Source: Glycomyces arizonensis DSM 44726 (GTDB taxonomy: Bacteria; Actinomycetota; Actinomycetes; Mycobacteriales; Micromonosporaceae). Taken from it: DNA of 64,000 bases. The stretch is from contig NZ_AXWO01000008.1 of assembly GCF_000482705.1 (NCBI RefSeq), forward strand, positions 124,001-188,000, given 5' to 3'. Positions 17,258-25,623 of this stretch are shown in pieces. The notes under the pieces are model-generated. The model was not told the origin of the DNA. It saw only the letters and a list, made by a program, of their open reading frames with translations, and searched no databases. Position 1 is the stretch's first letter. The number at the start of each line of letters is the position of its first letter. Both the position numbers and the translations under genes were made by a program.

Positions 17258-18444
17258 TCCAGGTCCACCCGCACCTGGTCGAGCGCGTGCGCGGCGTTGT
17301 CGAGGGCCTCTTGCGGGTCGCGTCCGATGGCGACGACGCCGAGGGGCCGGTCCATCGAGTGCCGCGGTCGGCGCAGCCGGCGGCCCGCTTCGAGCTCGGA
17401 CTCGACGAAGTTCACCCCGGGCATGTGCCTGGCGAGGTCGAGGCCCGCGACGCGGGCGACGCGCCCCTCGCCGAAGGCCCGGTACTGCGTCGTGGCCCAA
17501 TAGGACGGCCTGGGTTCGGGCGCGGGGTCATCGCCGGTCGCGGTCGCCACGCTCAGCGAGATGGGGTCGAGTCCGCAGCTCAGCTGGACGAGCTTGGCGA
17601 TGTGGTCGCCGCCCGCCCGGGTGTGCGTCTCGATCACGCGGGGCCCCTTGGGCGTCAGCTTGATCTCGGTGTGGGTGACGCCGAGGCGCACGCCGATCAG
17701 GTCGAGGAAGTCCGCGGTGAAGGCGCCGAGCTCTTCGGCCTCGTCCGGGTTCAGGCGGCCGGGGAACAGGTGGCCCGATTCGACCACGGTGCCGGGGAAG
17801 AGGAACTTCTCGGTGACGCCGAGGATCCGGTGCTCCCCGGCGGCGCTGAGGGCCTCGACGGAGTATTCGGGGCCGTCGAGGTGCTCCTCGGCCAGCAGCG
17901 GGAAGGGCAGGTCCGCGGTGTCGTCGGCGGCGGTGAGGGTCCGCACGCCCGCCGATCCGGCGCCGTCGCGGGGCTTGGCGACGACGGTGCCGCAGGCGGC
18001 GATCATGTCGTCGACGTCGGCGGGGCCGTGCGCGATCCGGTGGGCGACGGCGAACCGGTCGTCGTTGGCCAGCAGCGTGCGCATCGTTCCCTTGTCGATG
18101 GTGGAGTGGACGACGCCGTCGGGGTTGCCGGGCAGGCCGAGGCGCCGCGCGACCTCGTCGGCCAGCAGCAGCGTCGCCTCGCTGTGGGTGAGGACGCCCG
18201 CCGTGCGCTCGCGCAGTCCCGCCTCGGACAGGGCGGCGATCACGCCGTCGGCCTCGGGTTCGCCCGCGATCACCAGGGCGCTGGTCTCGCTCGCGTGGGC
18301 GGGGGCCTCGCCGGGGTAGGCCGCGACGACCTCGAAGCCGCGGGCGCGGATGCGGTCGATGATGTGGGGCTTGGGGTTGCAGGCGAGGACGAACCGCGTC
18401 TCGCCGCCGGTGACAGTGCCGGTGACGGTGCCGGTGCCGCTCAT
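17254..18444 (-). CDS. ATP-grasp carboxylate-amine ligase, second of two
   Basis: A 396-residue ATP-grasp enzyme. After a low-complexity Gly-Thr-Val start (codon repeats near the ATG), an N-terminal pre-ATP-grasp domain runs to about residue 110. The ATP-binding lysine appears in VVAKPRDGAGSAGV and the Mg-binding acidic motif in HTEIKLTPKGPRVIETHTRAGGDH. The family forms amide or peptide bonds through acyl-phosphates. ATG at 18444 overlaps the stop of the first ATP-grasp gene. Two such ligases plus an aminotransferase suggest stepwise coupling of an unusual amino acid to other amines. The substrates are unknown. Confidence 0.85.
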   Translation of the reverse strand: MSGTGTVTGTVTGGETRFVLACNPKPHIIDRIRARGFEVVAAYPGEAPAHASETSALVIAGEPEADGVIAALSEAGLRERTAGVLTHSEATLLLADEVARRLGLPGNPDGVVHSTIDKGTMRTLLANDDRFAVAHRIAHGPADVDDMIAACGTVVAKPRDGAGSAGVRTLTAADDTADLPFPLLAEEHLDGPEYSVEALSAAGEHRILGVTEKFLFPGTVVESGHLFPGRLNPDEAEELGAFTADFLDLIGVRLGVTHTEIKLTPKGPRVIETHTRAGGDHIAKLVQLSCGLDPISLSVATATGDDPAPEPRPSYWATTQYRAFGEGRVARVAGLDLARHMPGVNFVESELEAGRRLRRPRHSMDRPLGVVAIGRDPQEALDNAAHALDQVRVDLE

Positions 18445-19652
18445 TCGCCGCCGACCTCGACTCGGTAGGCGCCGTAGATCTCCTTGGTGAGGCGCTCGAC
18501 CTCGGCCTGGCCGTCGGCGCGCGCGAACACGAGCATGGCGGCGCTCGCGGAGTTCTGGCGGTCGGGGACCGCGTCGCCGACCTTGTAGTTCACGGCGACG
18601 TCGACGACGCCCTCGATCCGGCGCAGTTCGGCCTCGTCGGTCATAGCGGTGATCCGCCCGGCGGGCACGGTGAGGTACCAGTGCGCGATGGTGCCCGGCG
18701 CGTCGTCGGGGGTCTCCTCGACGGCGGGGGCGCGGCCCAGCGAGGTGTCGAGGCAGGCCTGCCAGACGTCGACGCCGGTCTGGAGCGCCAACGCCCGGGG
18801 GATGCCGCCTCCGGCGGGGCGGCAGGCGATCTCGCTGGCGAGCAGGCCGCCTGCGGTGGCGAAGAACTCCATGTGGGTCACGCCGGAGCGCAGCCCGGTG
18901 GCCTCGACGGCGCGGCGGTGCAGTTCGCGTATGCGCCGGGCCGTCTCATCGCCGTCGGGGAGGATCCGCGTGCCGAAGTGCTCGCCGTGGTCGAGGACCG
19001 GGACGAAGTACTCGGAGGCCTTGGCGAAGCGGACCTCGCCGTCGTCGACGATGCCGTCGCAGTGGTACTCGGTCTGGATGTCGACGAGGGACTCGACGAC
19101 GAGCGGGCATGTCAGGCCGCGGAAGGCGTCGGAGGCCGGGCTCTGGGCGAACGCGCGGACCTCCTCGGGGGTGTCGAAGCGGAAGACGTCGATCGAGCCG
19201 CCGCCGACGGCGCGCTTGACGATGACGGGCCAGCCGGTCGCCTCGGCGGCCCGCTCGATCTGGTCGATCCCGGCGGCCATGGCGAACGCGGCCTGCGGGA
19301 GTCCGGCCTCGCGCAGCCGCAGCTTCATGACGTACTTGTTGGTCAGGGCGTTGGCCTCGGCGAAGCCGATGCCGGGGATGCCGAAGCAGTCGCGCAGGAA
19401 CGCGGCCTGGGCCTGGCCCAGCTCGAACGGCATGAAGATCCGGTCGACGGGGCCCTGCCGCAGCAGCGCGAGGGCCTCGGCGCGCAGGCATTCGACGTCC
19501 TGGACGTCGCGGACCAGGCGGACGTCGACGCCGGGCCCGTACTGCTGGAGGTGGCCCGGTTCGGTGATGACCGTGAGCGAGTCCGCTTCGAGCGAGCGCA
19601 GGACGTGCTCGGGGAGGCGGTTCTTCTTGACGTGGATCAGCAGGATGTGCAT
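18441..19652 (-). CDS. ATP-grasp carboxylate-amine ligase, first of two
   Basis: A 403-residue ATP-grasp enzyme, only distantly similar to its neighbour. WPVIVKRAVGGGSIDVFRF supplies the nucleotide-binding Lys and Gly-rich loop; THMEFFATAGGLLASEIACRPAGGG holds the Mg ligands and the ATP-grasp signature. The C-terminal about 100 residues form the carboxylase-like lid. Domain order matches L-amino-acid ligases such as BacD. It starts one base after the dioxygenase stop and overlaps the second ligase by 4 bp. It probably joins the pathway's amino acid to a second amino acid, an inference. Confidence 0.86.
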   Translation of the reverse strand: MHILLIHVKKNRLPEHVLRSLEADSLTVITEPGHLQQYGPGVDVRLVRDVQDVECLRAEALALLRQGPVDRIFMPFELGQAQAAFLRDCFGIPGIGFAEANALTNKYVMKLRLREAGLPQAAFAMAAGIDQIERAAEATGWPVIVKRAVGGGSIDVFRFDTPEEVRAFAQSPASDAFRGLTCPLVVESLVDIQTEYHCDGIVDDGEVRFAKASEYFVPVLDHGEHFGTRILPDGDETARRIRELHRRAVEATGLRSGVTHMEFFATAGGLLASEIACRPAGGGIPRALALQTGVDVWQACLDTSLGRAPAVEETPDDAPGTIAHWYLTVPAGRITAMTDEAELRRIEGVVDVAVNYKVGDAVPDRQNSASAAMLVFARADGQAEVERLTKEIYGAYRVEVGGE

Positions 19653-19653
19653 C

Positions 19654-20703
19654 TCAGGCTCCTCGGTTGCGCGGCGCGGCGTCGGCCTCGGTCTCCTCGC
19701 GCCACAGGCCGAGGGCGGTCTGGGCGGCGCGGTCGCTGTAGGAGAAGACGACGGCGCTGCCGTCGTCGACGTCGTGGGAGTAGGGGGCCCAGGAGGGGAT
19801 GACGACGACGTCGCGCGGCTTCCAGCCGATCGTCTGCCCGCCGACGGTCGTGGTGCCCGAGCCTTCGAGGGGGACGAGCACGGTGGCGTCGGTGGACCGG
19901 TACGTCCCGGCGCTGGGCCCTTCGGGGAGGATGCTGAGGAAGGCGCTCATGGTCGTCAGGATCGGCCCGCCGGTCGCGGGGTCGATGTACTCGGCCTCCC
20001 AGCCGCGCACGGGGTGCGGGTCGGTCTGGGCGGCGAACTGCTCGAGCCGCTTGAGCGTCTCGACGTAGGGGTAGGCGGTCAGGGGGTTGGCCTCGGGCCG
20101 CCGGTCGGTCGGGCGCAGACCGGCGGCCCACAGCCCGGCCCGCCCGTCGGGTTCGGACGGCTGGGAGGCGGCCGGGAGGTTCTCGAGGAACGAGGCGTCG
20201 TAGAAGGAGACGGTGGGGATGTCGAGCGCGTCGAGCCAGACGGTGTCCTCGGCGGCGTCGCCGTCGTTGCCGTGGTCGTGCCACGACCAGGGCGGGGTGA
20301 CCACGACGTCGCCGACGCCCATGGCGGTCTTGTCGCCGTTGACGGTGCTGTAGGAGCTCTCGCCTTCGAGGATGAGGCGCAGCGCGGACTGGGTGTGCCG
20401 GTGGGCGGGGGCGACCTCGCCGGGGCGCAGGAGCTGGAGTCCGGCGTAGAGGCTGCGGGTGATGGAGGAGGTGCCGGGCAGGGCGGGGTTCTCGAGGATG
20501 AGGACGCGCCGCTCGGCCTGCTCGACGCTGATGACCTCGCCCGCGAGCATGAGGCTTTCGCGCGCCTCGGCGTAGCGCCAGATGTGGGCGCCCGCCTGCC
20601 CGGCGGGCCGGGGCCGGACGAGGTCCCCGAAGCGGTCCCAGAGGGGGACGAGGCCGTCGCCGGCGATGGACTTCGAGTAGCGTTCGAGGCGGTCGTCGCT
20701 CAT
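19654..20703 (-). CDS. Gentisate 1,2-dioxygenase-like bicupin
   Basis: A 349-residue two-cupin protein. In the N-terminal cupin the metal ligands are in place: His101 and His103 (PAHRHTQSALR) and His142 (WSWHDHGN), with the same spacing as in known gentisate dioxygenases. The C-terminal cupin retains PSWAPYSHDV. The family opens gentisate between C1 and C2 to maleylpyruvate using Fe(II) and O2. ATG 20703 overlaps the stop of the FAD hydroxylase. No maleylpyruvate isomerase or fumarylpyruvate hydrolase follows, unlike catabolic gentisate operons. A related substrate such as a substituted hydroxybenzoate is also possible. Confidence 0.87.
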   Translation of the reverse strand: MSDDRLERYSKSIAGDGLVPLWDRFGDLVRPRPAGQAGAHIWRYAEARESLMLAGEVISVEQAERRVLILENPALPGTSSITRSLYAGLQLLRPGEVAPAHRHTQSALRLILEGESSYSTVNGDKTAMGVGDVVVTPPWSWHDHGNDGDAAEDTVWLDALDIPTVSFYDASFLENLPAASQPSEPDGRAGLWAAGLRPTDRRPEANPLTAYPYVETLKRLEQFAAQTDPHPVRGWEAEYIDPATGGPILTTMSAFLSILPEGPSAGTYRSTDATVLVPLEGSGTTTVGGQTIGWKPRDVVVIPSWAPYSHDVDDGSAVVFSYSDRAAQTALGLWREETEADAAPRNRGA

Positions 20704-21881
20704 GTGTTGCCTCCCAAGGGCGTGTAGAGCCAGTTCAGGTGTTCGAGCAGTCGGTCCTCGGTCAGGTCGAGGAGCATGGCGTCGCGGCGTCCGGCGGCCG
20801 TCCCGCCGGGGTGGTAGACCTCGGCGGCCATCCAGCGCGAGAGGCGCTGGACGCGCGCGGTCCGCTCCCGCCTCGCCGCGGCGTAGTCGCCGAGCGCGGT
20901 CTCGGGGTCGTCGTGGGCGGCGAGGCGGTCGGCGAGGACGGCGGCGTCCTCTATGGCCATGCAGGCGCCCTGGGCGGCGTACTGGAGCATGGGGTGGGCG
21001 GCGTCGCCGAGGAGTGCGATCCGGCCCTTCACCCATGTGTCGACCGGTTCGCGGTCGCGCAGCGTCCAGCGGCGCCAGCCGGTGCCCGCTTCGAGGAACG
21101 CCCGGGCGCGGTCGCCGACGCGGTCGAACAGGTGCCGCACCGGCTCGTCGTCGACCGCCTCGCCGCGCGCCTCGCCGGTGGAGCCGTCGTGGACGGTGAT
21201 GACGGCGTTGTAGACCTCGCGGTCCCTGAGCGGGTAGTGGACGAGGTGGCAGCCCGGTCCGGCCCACAGCACGGCTCCGTCGACGCGGCAGTGCTCGGGC
21301 ATCAGCTCGGACCGGATGAGGCAGCGGAACGTGGCGTGTCCCGAGGGGATCGGGTCGCCGTCGCCGACGAGGTCCCGGCGGAACCGGGAGTGGAGCCCGT
21401 CGGCGGCGATCAGGCACCGGCCGCGCCAGCCGCGGCCGTCGGCCGTCACCGCCTCGACGTGGTCGGCGTGCTCCTCCCAGGAGGTGACCTCGGCGGAGGG
21501 GACCAGCTCGATGAGGTCCGATTCCAGGCACGCCTCGTGGAGCGAGCGGAGCAGGTCGCCGCGGTGGATGACGCCGTATCCGGCGCCGAACCGGTCGAGG
21601 AAGCGGCCGTGCAGGTCGAGGCGGACGAGGCTTCCTCCCTCGACGGCGTCGCGGATCTCCAGGAACGCCACGGGGATCAGGCGCTCGCGCACCCGCTCCC
21701 CCGCGCCGAGCCGGTCGAGGACGGCGAGGGCGTTGGGGCCCAGCTGTATCCCGGCGCCGATTTCGAGGAAGTCGCGGTCGCGTTCGAGCACGACCGAGCG
21801 GATGCCCTTGCGGGCCATGCCGATGGCCGCGGCGAGGCCGCCGATGCCGCCGCCCGCCACGAGCACGGGTGAGATCGTCAC
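20700..21881 (-). CDS. FAD-dependent 3-hydroxybenzoate 6-hydroxylase-like monooxygenase
   Basis: A 393-residue group A flavoprotein hydroxylase. GGGIGG at residues 10-15 binds the ADP part of FAD, AADGLHSRFRR is the DG motif for FAD/NAD(P)H, and LLGDAAHPMLQYAAQGACMAIEDA is the GD motif. The QYxAQGA context resembles 3-hydroxybenzoate 6-hydroxylases, which make gentisate; salicylate hydroxylases are close relatives. GTG at 21881 overlaps the aminotransferase stop. Gene order (chorismatase before it, gentisate dioxygenase after it) supports 3-hydroxybenzoate as substrate. Confidence 0.85.
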   Translation of the reverse strand: MTISPVLVAGGGIGGLAAAIGMARKGIRSVVLERDRDFLEIGAGIQLGPNALAVLDRLGAGERVRERLIPVAFLEIRDAVEGGSLVRLDLHGRFLDRFGAGYGVIHRGDLLRSLHEACLESDLIELVPSAEVTSWEEHADHVEAVTADGRGWRGRCLIAADGLHSRFRRDLVGDGDPIPSGHATFRCLIRSELMPEHCRVDGAVLWAGPGCHLVHYPLRDREVYNAVITVHDGSTGEARGEAVDDEPVRHLFDRVGDRARAFLEAGTGWRRWTLRDREPVDTWVKGRIALLGDAAHPMLQYAAQGACMAIEDAAVLADRLAAHDDPETALGDYAAARRERTARVQRLSRWMAAEVYHPGGTAAGRRDAMLLDLTEDRLLEHLNWLYTPLGGNT

Positions 21882-23113
21882 GCCGCCACCCCCCGCTTGA
21901 GCAGGATCGGGGCGAGCCGTTCGAGCGCGCGCCGCGTCGTGGCGAGGTCGTGGACCATCGCGATCCGCACGTGCCCCTGTCCCGGCTGGAAGCCGTCGTA
22001 CGCCTCGGGGCCGAGGTAGCGGCCGGGCATGACGCGCAGTCCGGCGCGCTCCCAGCATTCGACGGCGGTCGCCTCGTCGTCGTCGACCATGGGCCACAGG
22101 AACATGCCCGCCTGCGGGGATCGGTGGCCGGGCAGGCCGCCGAGGATCTCGTCGGCGGCGTCGAAGAGCGCCCGGTAGGAGTCGCGGATCCGCTCGACGT
22201 GGTCCTCGTCGCGGAGCAGGTCGGCGGCGGCGGCCATGTTGGGGCAGCCCACGGTCCCGGCGGCGTAGGCGCGCAGGCCGATCAGGCCGCGCACGAGGCC
22301 GCGGTCCCCGGCGGCGAAGCCGACGCGCAGGCCGGGGGCCGAGGAGCGCTTCGACAGGGAGTTGATCGCCAGCACGTGCGAGTACGGGTCGCCGCCGCTC
22401 CCGGCCCGATCGCGGGCGAGGTCGGCGCAGACGCGGAGCACGCCGTACGGCGCCTCGGCCCGGTAGATCTCGCTGTAGCACTCGTCGACCGCGAGGATGA
22501 AGCCGTGGCGCCGGGCCAGGGCCACGGCTCGGGCGAGGTACCGCCGGTCGGCCACGGCGCCTTCGGGGTTGGAGGGCGCGCAGACGGTGAGCAGGGCGAC
22601 CTCGTCGCCGCGTCGCTCCACTTCGTCCAGGTCCGGCAGGTGGCCGGTGCGCTCGGTCGACGGCAGGAAGACCGGTTCGAGGCCGGTGAGGAGCGCGGCC
22701 GCGCGGTAGGGCGCGTAGTGCGGGGTGGGCATGAGCGCGAGGCGGCCGCGGTCGCGGGCGGCGAGCAGGCCGAGCTGGAAGAGGACTTCGCGGGCCCCCG
22801 AGCTCGGCATGACGGCTTCGGGCGCGATCGGCGGGTCGAGGCGGAACCGGCGGCCCAGCCAGTCCGCGGCCGCCGCGCGGAAGTCGGCGGTCCCCTCGTT
22901 GCGCGGGTAGGAGCCGAGGCTCGCCCCGTGCTCGGCGAGGCGCGCGGGCAGCCAGTCCGGCGGCGGGACGCGGGGTTCGCCGATGGTCAGGTCGATCGTC
23001 TCGCCCGGCGGCGGTTCGATGCCCTCAAGGAGGGCGGCCACGCGCGGGAAGGGGTGGGCGCCCAGCTGGGCGATCGCCGGGTTCACCAGGTCGGCGGCGT
23101 TCGTTCCGGTCAC
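21878..23113 (-). CDS. PLP-dependent class I/II aminotransferase, DapC-like
   Basis: A 411-residue fold-type I aminotransferase. LTIGEPRVPPPDW near residue 45, NPEG at 182-185, Asp210 (pyridine N contact) and Lys255 (INSLSKRS, Schiff base) are all present; the Arg for the substrate carboxylate is in VRIAM. The IGEPRxPxP start is typical of the DapC-type branch that works on C7 keto-dicarboxylate derivatives, which would suit a maleylpyruvate-like ring-opening product. GTG 23113 overlaps the chorismatase stop. The amino donor and true acceptor are unknown. Confidence 0.87.
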   Translation of the reverse strand: MTGTNAADLVNPAIAQLGAHPFPRVAALLEGIEPPPGETIDLTIGEPRVPPPDWLPARLAEHGASLGSYPRNEGTADFRAAAADWLGRRFRLDPPIAPEAVMPSSGAREVLFQLGLLAARDRGRLALMPTPHYAPYRAAALLTGLEPVFLPSTERTGHLPDLDEVERRGDEVALLTVCAPSNPEGAVADRRYLARAVALARRHGFILAVDECYSEIYRAEAPYGVLRVCADLARDRAGSGGDPYSHVLAINSLSKRSSAPGLRVGFAAGDRGLVRGLIGLRAYAAGTVGCPNMAAAADLLRDEDHVERIRDSYRALFDAADEILGGLPGHRSPQAGMFLWPMVDDDEATAVECWERAGLRVMPGRYLGPEAYDGFQPGQGHVRIAMVHDLATTRRALERLAPILLKRGVAA

Positions 23114-24201
23114 GGCCGCACCGCCTTTCCGCCCACGACGGCCTCGATCTCGACCAGGAGGTCGCTGCGGCAGATGTCGACGTTGAAGACCGCCAGGGAC
23201 GCTTCGGTGCCGAAGACCTCTTCGCAGAAGGCCCGGACGTACGGCACGTGGTGGGCGTGGCGGACGTAGGCCTTGACGGTGGTGGCGTCCTTGAGGTCCT
23301 TGGCGCCCCCGTAGCAGCTGTCGATGAGCTCGGCGATGTTCTCGGCGGTGGTGGCGCACTGCTTCTCGATGTCGCCGTCGTGCACCGTCTCGTGGCCGAG
23401 GATGCTGGCGGTGCCGGAGATGTAGAGCGTGCGCTCGGCCCCCGGCCGGGTGGTGATCGCCGAGGCCCGCGCGAAGCTGGGGCTGCGGGGGCCGTACTGC
23501 TCGGGGTATTCGTATGCGGGCGTCTGCCTGCGGTTCTCGATGTGGCGCACCTCGATGTCCTTGACGGCCAGGAGGAAGAACGCGATGCCGCTGCCGGTCG
23601 AGCCGATGCCCGTGGCGGCCGGCATGGAGCGGCAGAACTCGGGGTTGGCGCTGAAGGCGTCGGCGCGGCCTTTGCAGAAGTCCCGGTAGACCTCGAGGTC
23701 GTCGGCGTTCACGGCGTTGATGGTCTCGATGAAGTTCCACACGCGCAGCAGGCGGCGGTACCCGCGCTCTTCGAGCAGGTCGAAGACGGCGCGGTAGCGC
23801 CGCTCGACGGACGGGGCGTACACCGTCCGGTGCTCGATGGCGGTGGCGCAGAGGATCGCCTCGCCGGTGCAGGCGTAGAGGACGTCGTCCCGGTCGCCGG
23901 TCTCGGGCGGCGAGGTGCCCCGCCAGGATTCGCGGTATCCGGACTCGCCGTGGCGGGCCATGGGGATCGTCATCGCGAGGTGCCCTCCCCCGGCCGGGCC
24001 TTCGGCGATCGCGAGCGAGGCGGGAGCGCTGCGGTAGGTGATCTCGGCGAGGGTGAACCCGTCGGCGGCCCGTGGGAGCGGCTCGGGCTGACAGTCCCCT
24101 ATGCAGGGAGCAAGGGTGGAGCTGATCAAACTGTAAACCTCATTGAAAGTCAAATCGGATGGTGAAAACGGCATGGCTGAATGCAGCGGCCGTCGCGCCA
24201 T
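23110..24201 (-). CDS. Chorismatase, probably 3-hydroxybenzoate-forming type
   Basis: A 363-residue protein of the FkbO/Hyg5/XanB2 chorismatase family, which removes pyruvate from chorismate. Family blocks are visible: RLLRVWNFIETINA (152-165), CKGRADAF, MPAATGIGSTG (193-203), YISGTASILGHETVHDG (260-276) and ICRSDLLVEIE (343-353). Cys344 lies seven residues before Glu351; as I recall, Hyg5-type enzymes that form 3-hydroxybenzoate carry Cys at this place and FkbO-type enzymes do not. ATG 24201 or 24174 may be the start; neither has a clear ribosome-binding site. It is the first gene of a seven-gene operon and defines the pathway's entry from the shikimate branch point. Confidence 0.86.
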   Translation of the reverse strand: MARRPLHSAMPFSPSDLTFNEVYSLISSTLAPCIGDCQPEPLPRAADGFTLAEITYRSAPASLAIAEGPAGGGHLAMTIPMARHGESGYRESWRGTSPPETGDRDDVLYACTGEAILCATAIEHRTVYAPSVERRYRAVFDLLEERGYRRLLRVWNFIETINAVNADDLEVYRDFCKGRADAFSANPEFCRSMPAATGIGSTGSGIAFFLLAVKDIEVRHIENRRQTPAYEYPEQYGPRSPSFARASAITTRPGAERTLYISGTASILGHETVHDGDIEKQCATTAENIAELIDSCYGGAKDLKDATTVKAYVRHAHHVPYVRAFCEEVFGTEASLAVFNVDICRSDLLVEIEAVVGGKAVRP

Positions 24202-24245
24202 CCGAGTGGCGAACCGCTTTTCATTGAACGATCAAATAATGGTGA
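24140..24245. repeat. Two imperfect 25-bp direct repeats with palindromic cores
   Basis: Copy 1 (24140-24165) and copy 2 (24221-24245) share TCATTGAA...TCAAAT...ATGGTGA. Each core is an inverted repeat: TTGA-AAG-TCAA at 24143-24153 and TTGA-ACGA-TCAA at 24224-24235. Copy 1 lies within the first codons of the chorismatase reading frame, copy 2 upstream of it. They may be a regulator's operators or mark a mis-set start codon. Confidence 0.5.
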
Positions 24246-24611
24246 GGAAGGGTTGAAGAAAAGCACCTGAGACCGACTTCGTTGTCCGATCGTGATTCCG
24301 TCGAGACTCTAGCATGCGGCTTCCATCAGCGCGGACCACGAATGCCGATCATGGCAAGATCATTATTGTTTCACCAGGTAGATATCATTGAGAATGACAA
24401 AAATGCGATCTGCGTCTCAAGTTACACGAGCCCCTTCGTTCACAAGTGCATCCCGATTCACAATCGACTGCCGATGCACCGCAATGCCGCCTCCCAACAA
24501 ATGATCTTCCTTTGGCGAATGCCGCCGAGTTAAGTGCATCACAATGGGTGGAATTGATCTTGCATCTCCTGCTTCCCTGTCTCCGGAGAAACCCTTCTTC
24601 GGGAGCAGACC
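24202..24611. other. AT-rich divergent control region of the chorismatase/desaturase locus
   Basis: About 410 bp with no convincing gene and clearly lower GC than its surroundings, especially 24340-24430. It holds one of the 25-bp repeats (24221-24245) and a perfect palindrome TCATT-GAG-AATGA at 24385-24397. Short open frames here lack actinomycete codon bias. Promoters for both divergent operons must lie here; no clear -35/-10 pair could be chosen. No regulator gene is adjacent. Confidence 0.5.
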
Positions 24612-25586
24612 ATGCGAAAAACGAATTCCTCTTCCGCCACAGTGAGCACTCGCGGATATAGGCGCGGCTATTCGACTCCGGCCGCGCTCCGCGACGACCT
24701 CAAGGCCGCGCACCGGACGAGCCCGTGGCGCAGCGCGCTCGCCGCCGCGGCCGACCAGGCCGCGGTCATCGCGGCATGCGTCCTCGGCGGCCTGCTGCTG
24801 ATCGGGCGCCCCGCCGTCGGCGCCCCGGTCGCGCTGGTCGCGGCGGTCCTCGTCGGGCGGCAGCTCCGCGCGCTCGAATGCCTCGTCCACGAAGGCTCGC
24901 ACTTCAACTGGAGCAGGCGGCACCGGCGGCTGAACGACCTGCTCACGATCGCGATCGCGGCGTTCCCGACCGGTGCGCAGCTCTCGGGGTACCGCGAGAG
25001 CCACCTGCGGCACCACGGCGCCTTCGGCACCGACGACGACCCCGACCGGCAGCGCTACCGCGAACTCGACCTCGAATCGATCGACCGCACGAGGGCGGGC
25101 GCCTTCGCGGGGGCGATGCTCTCCCGGCTGCCCGCCTACCAGCGCACGTGGTGGCGCGACAGCCTCCAGGCCTCACCGGCGATCGCGCTGCTGCCCCTGC
25201 TGTGGTGCGCGGCCTTCGTGGCCGCCCCGGCGTGGGCCGCGGGCGGGGCACCGGTCGCGATCGCGGCCGCCGCCGTATGGGCCCTCGGTTTCGCGGTCGC
25301 GCTGCCGGTCCTGCGGTTCGTCGCCGAGTCCAGCGAGCACGTCTACACCGGATCCGACACGGTCTTCGACGCGACGATCAGCAACCTCGGTCTCCTGCAA
25401 CGCGCGCTGATCCATCCGCACAGCGACGGTTACCATACGGTGCATCACATGTGGCCGGGAGTGCCGCATCATCGACTCGCGTGGCTCCACCGGAGGCTCA
25501 TGGCGGGCGACCCCGAGTACGCCGCCCGGCTGCGGTGGCGCTCGGGAGTGTTCACATCGCCCGCCCGGGGGATGCGCCTGACATGA
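24612..25586 (+). CDS. Membrane di-iron desaturase/hydroxylase-fold enzyme
   Basis: A 324-residue membrane protein of the fatty-acid desaturase/hydroxylase superfamily. The three histidine boxes are intact: HEGSH (93-97), HLRHH (131-135) and HTVHH (275-279), with hydrophobic segments at about 45-85, 110-125 and 190-235. Such enzymes use O2 at a di-iron site to desaturate or hydroxylate lipids or small molecules. ATG 24612 has GGGAG upstream. It faces the chorismatase operon and leads a rightward set with the B3/4 and LysE genes, so it may tailor the product; independent lipid desaturation is the alternative. Confidence 0.83.
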   Translation: MRKTNSSSATVSTRGYRRGYSTPAALRDDLKAAHRTSPWRSALAAAADQAAVIAACVLGGLLLIGRPAVGAPVALVAAVLVGRQLRALECLVHEGSHFNWSRRHRRLNDLLTIAIAAFPTGAQLSGYRESHLRHHGAFGTDDDPDRQRYRELDLESIDRTRAGAFAGAMLSRLPAYQRTWWRDSLQASPAIALLPLLWCAAFVAAPAWAAGGAPVAIAAAAVWALGFAVALPVLRFVAESSEHVYTGSDTVFDATISNLGLLQRALIHPHSDGYHTVHHMWPGVPHHRLAWLHRRLMAGDPEYAARLRWRSGVFTSPARGMRLT

Positions 25587-25623
25587 GCGGCGGACCGACG
25601 AAGAAGCTGGAAAGGACCTGCGG

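Noticed and set aside
19654-23113. Reading the hydroxylase and dioxygenase as an ordinary gentisate degradation operon
   Set aside because: A chorismatase heads the same operon, maleylpyruvate isomerase and fumarylpyruvate hydrolase are absent, and ligases plus an exporter follow.
24446-24661. Small open frame (GTG start) in the AT-rich divergent region
   Set aside because: Codon use is not actinomycete-like, there is no ribosome-binding site, and it overlaps the well-supported desaturase start.
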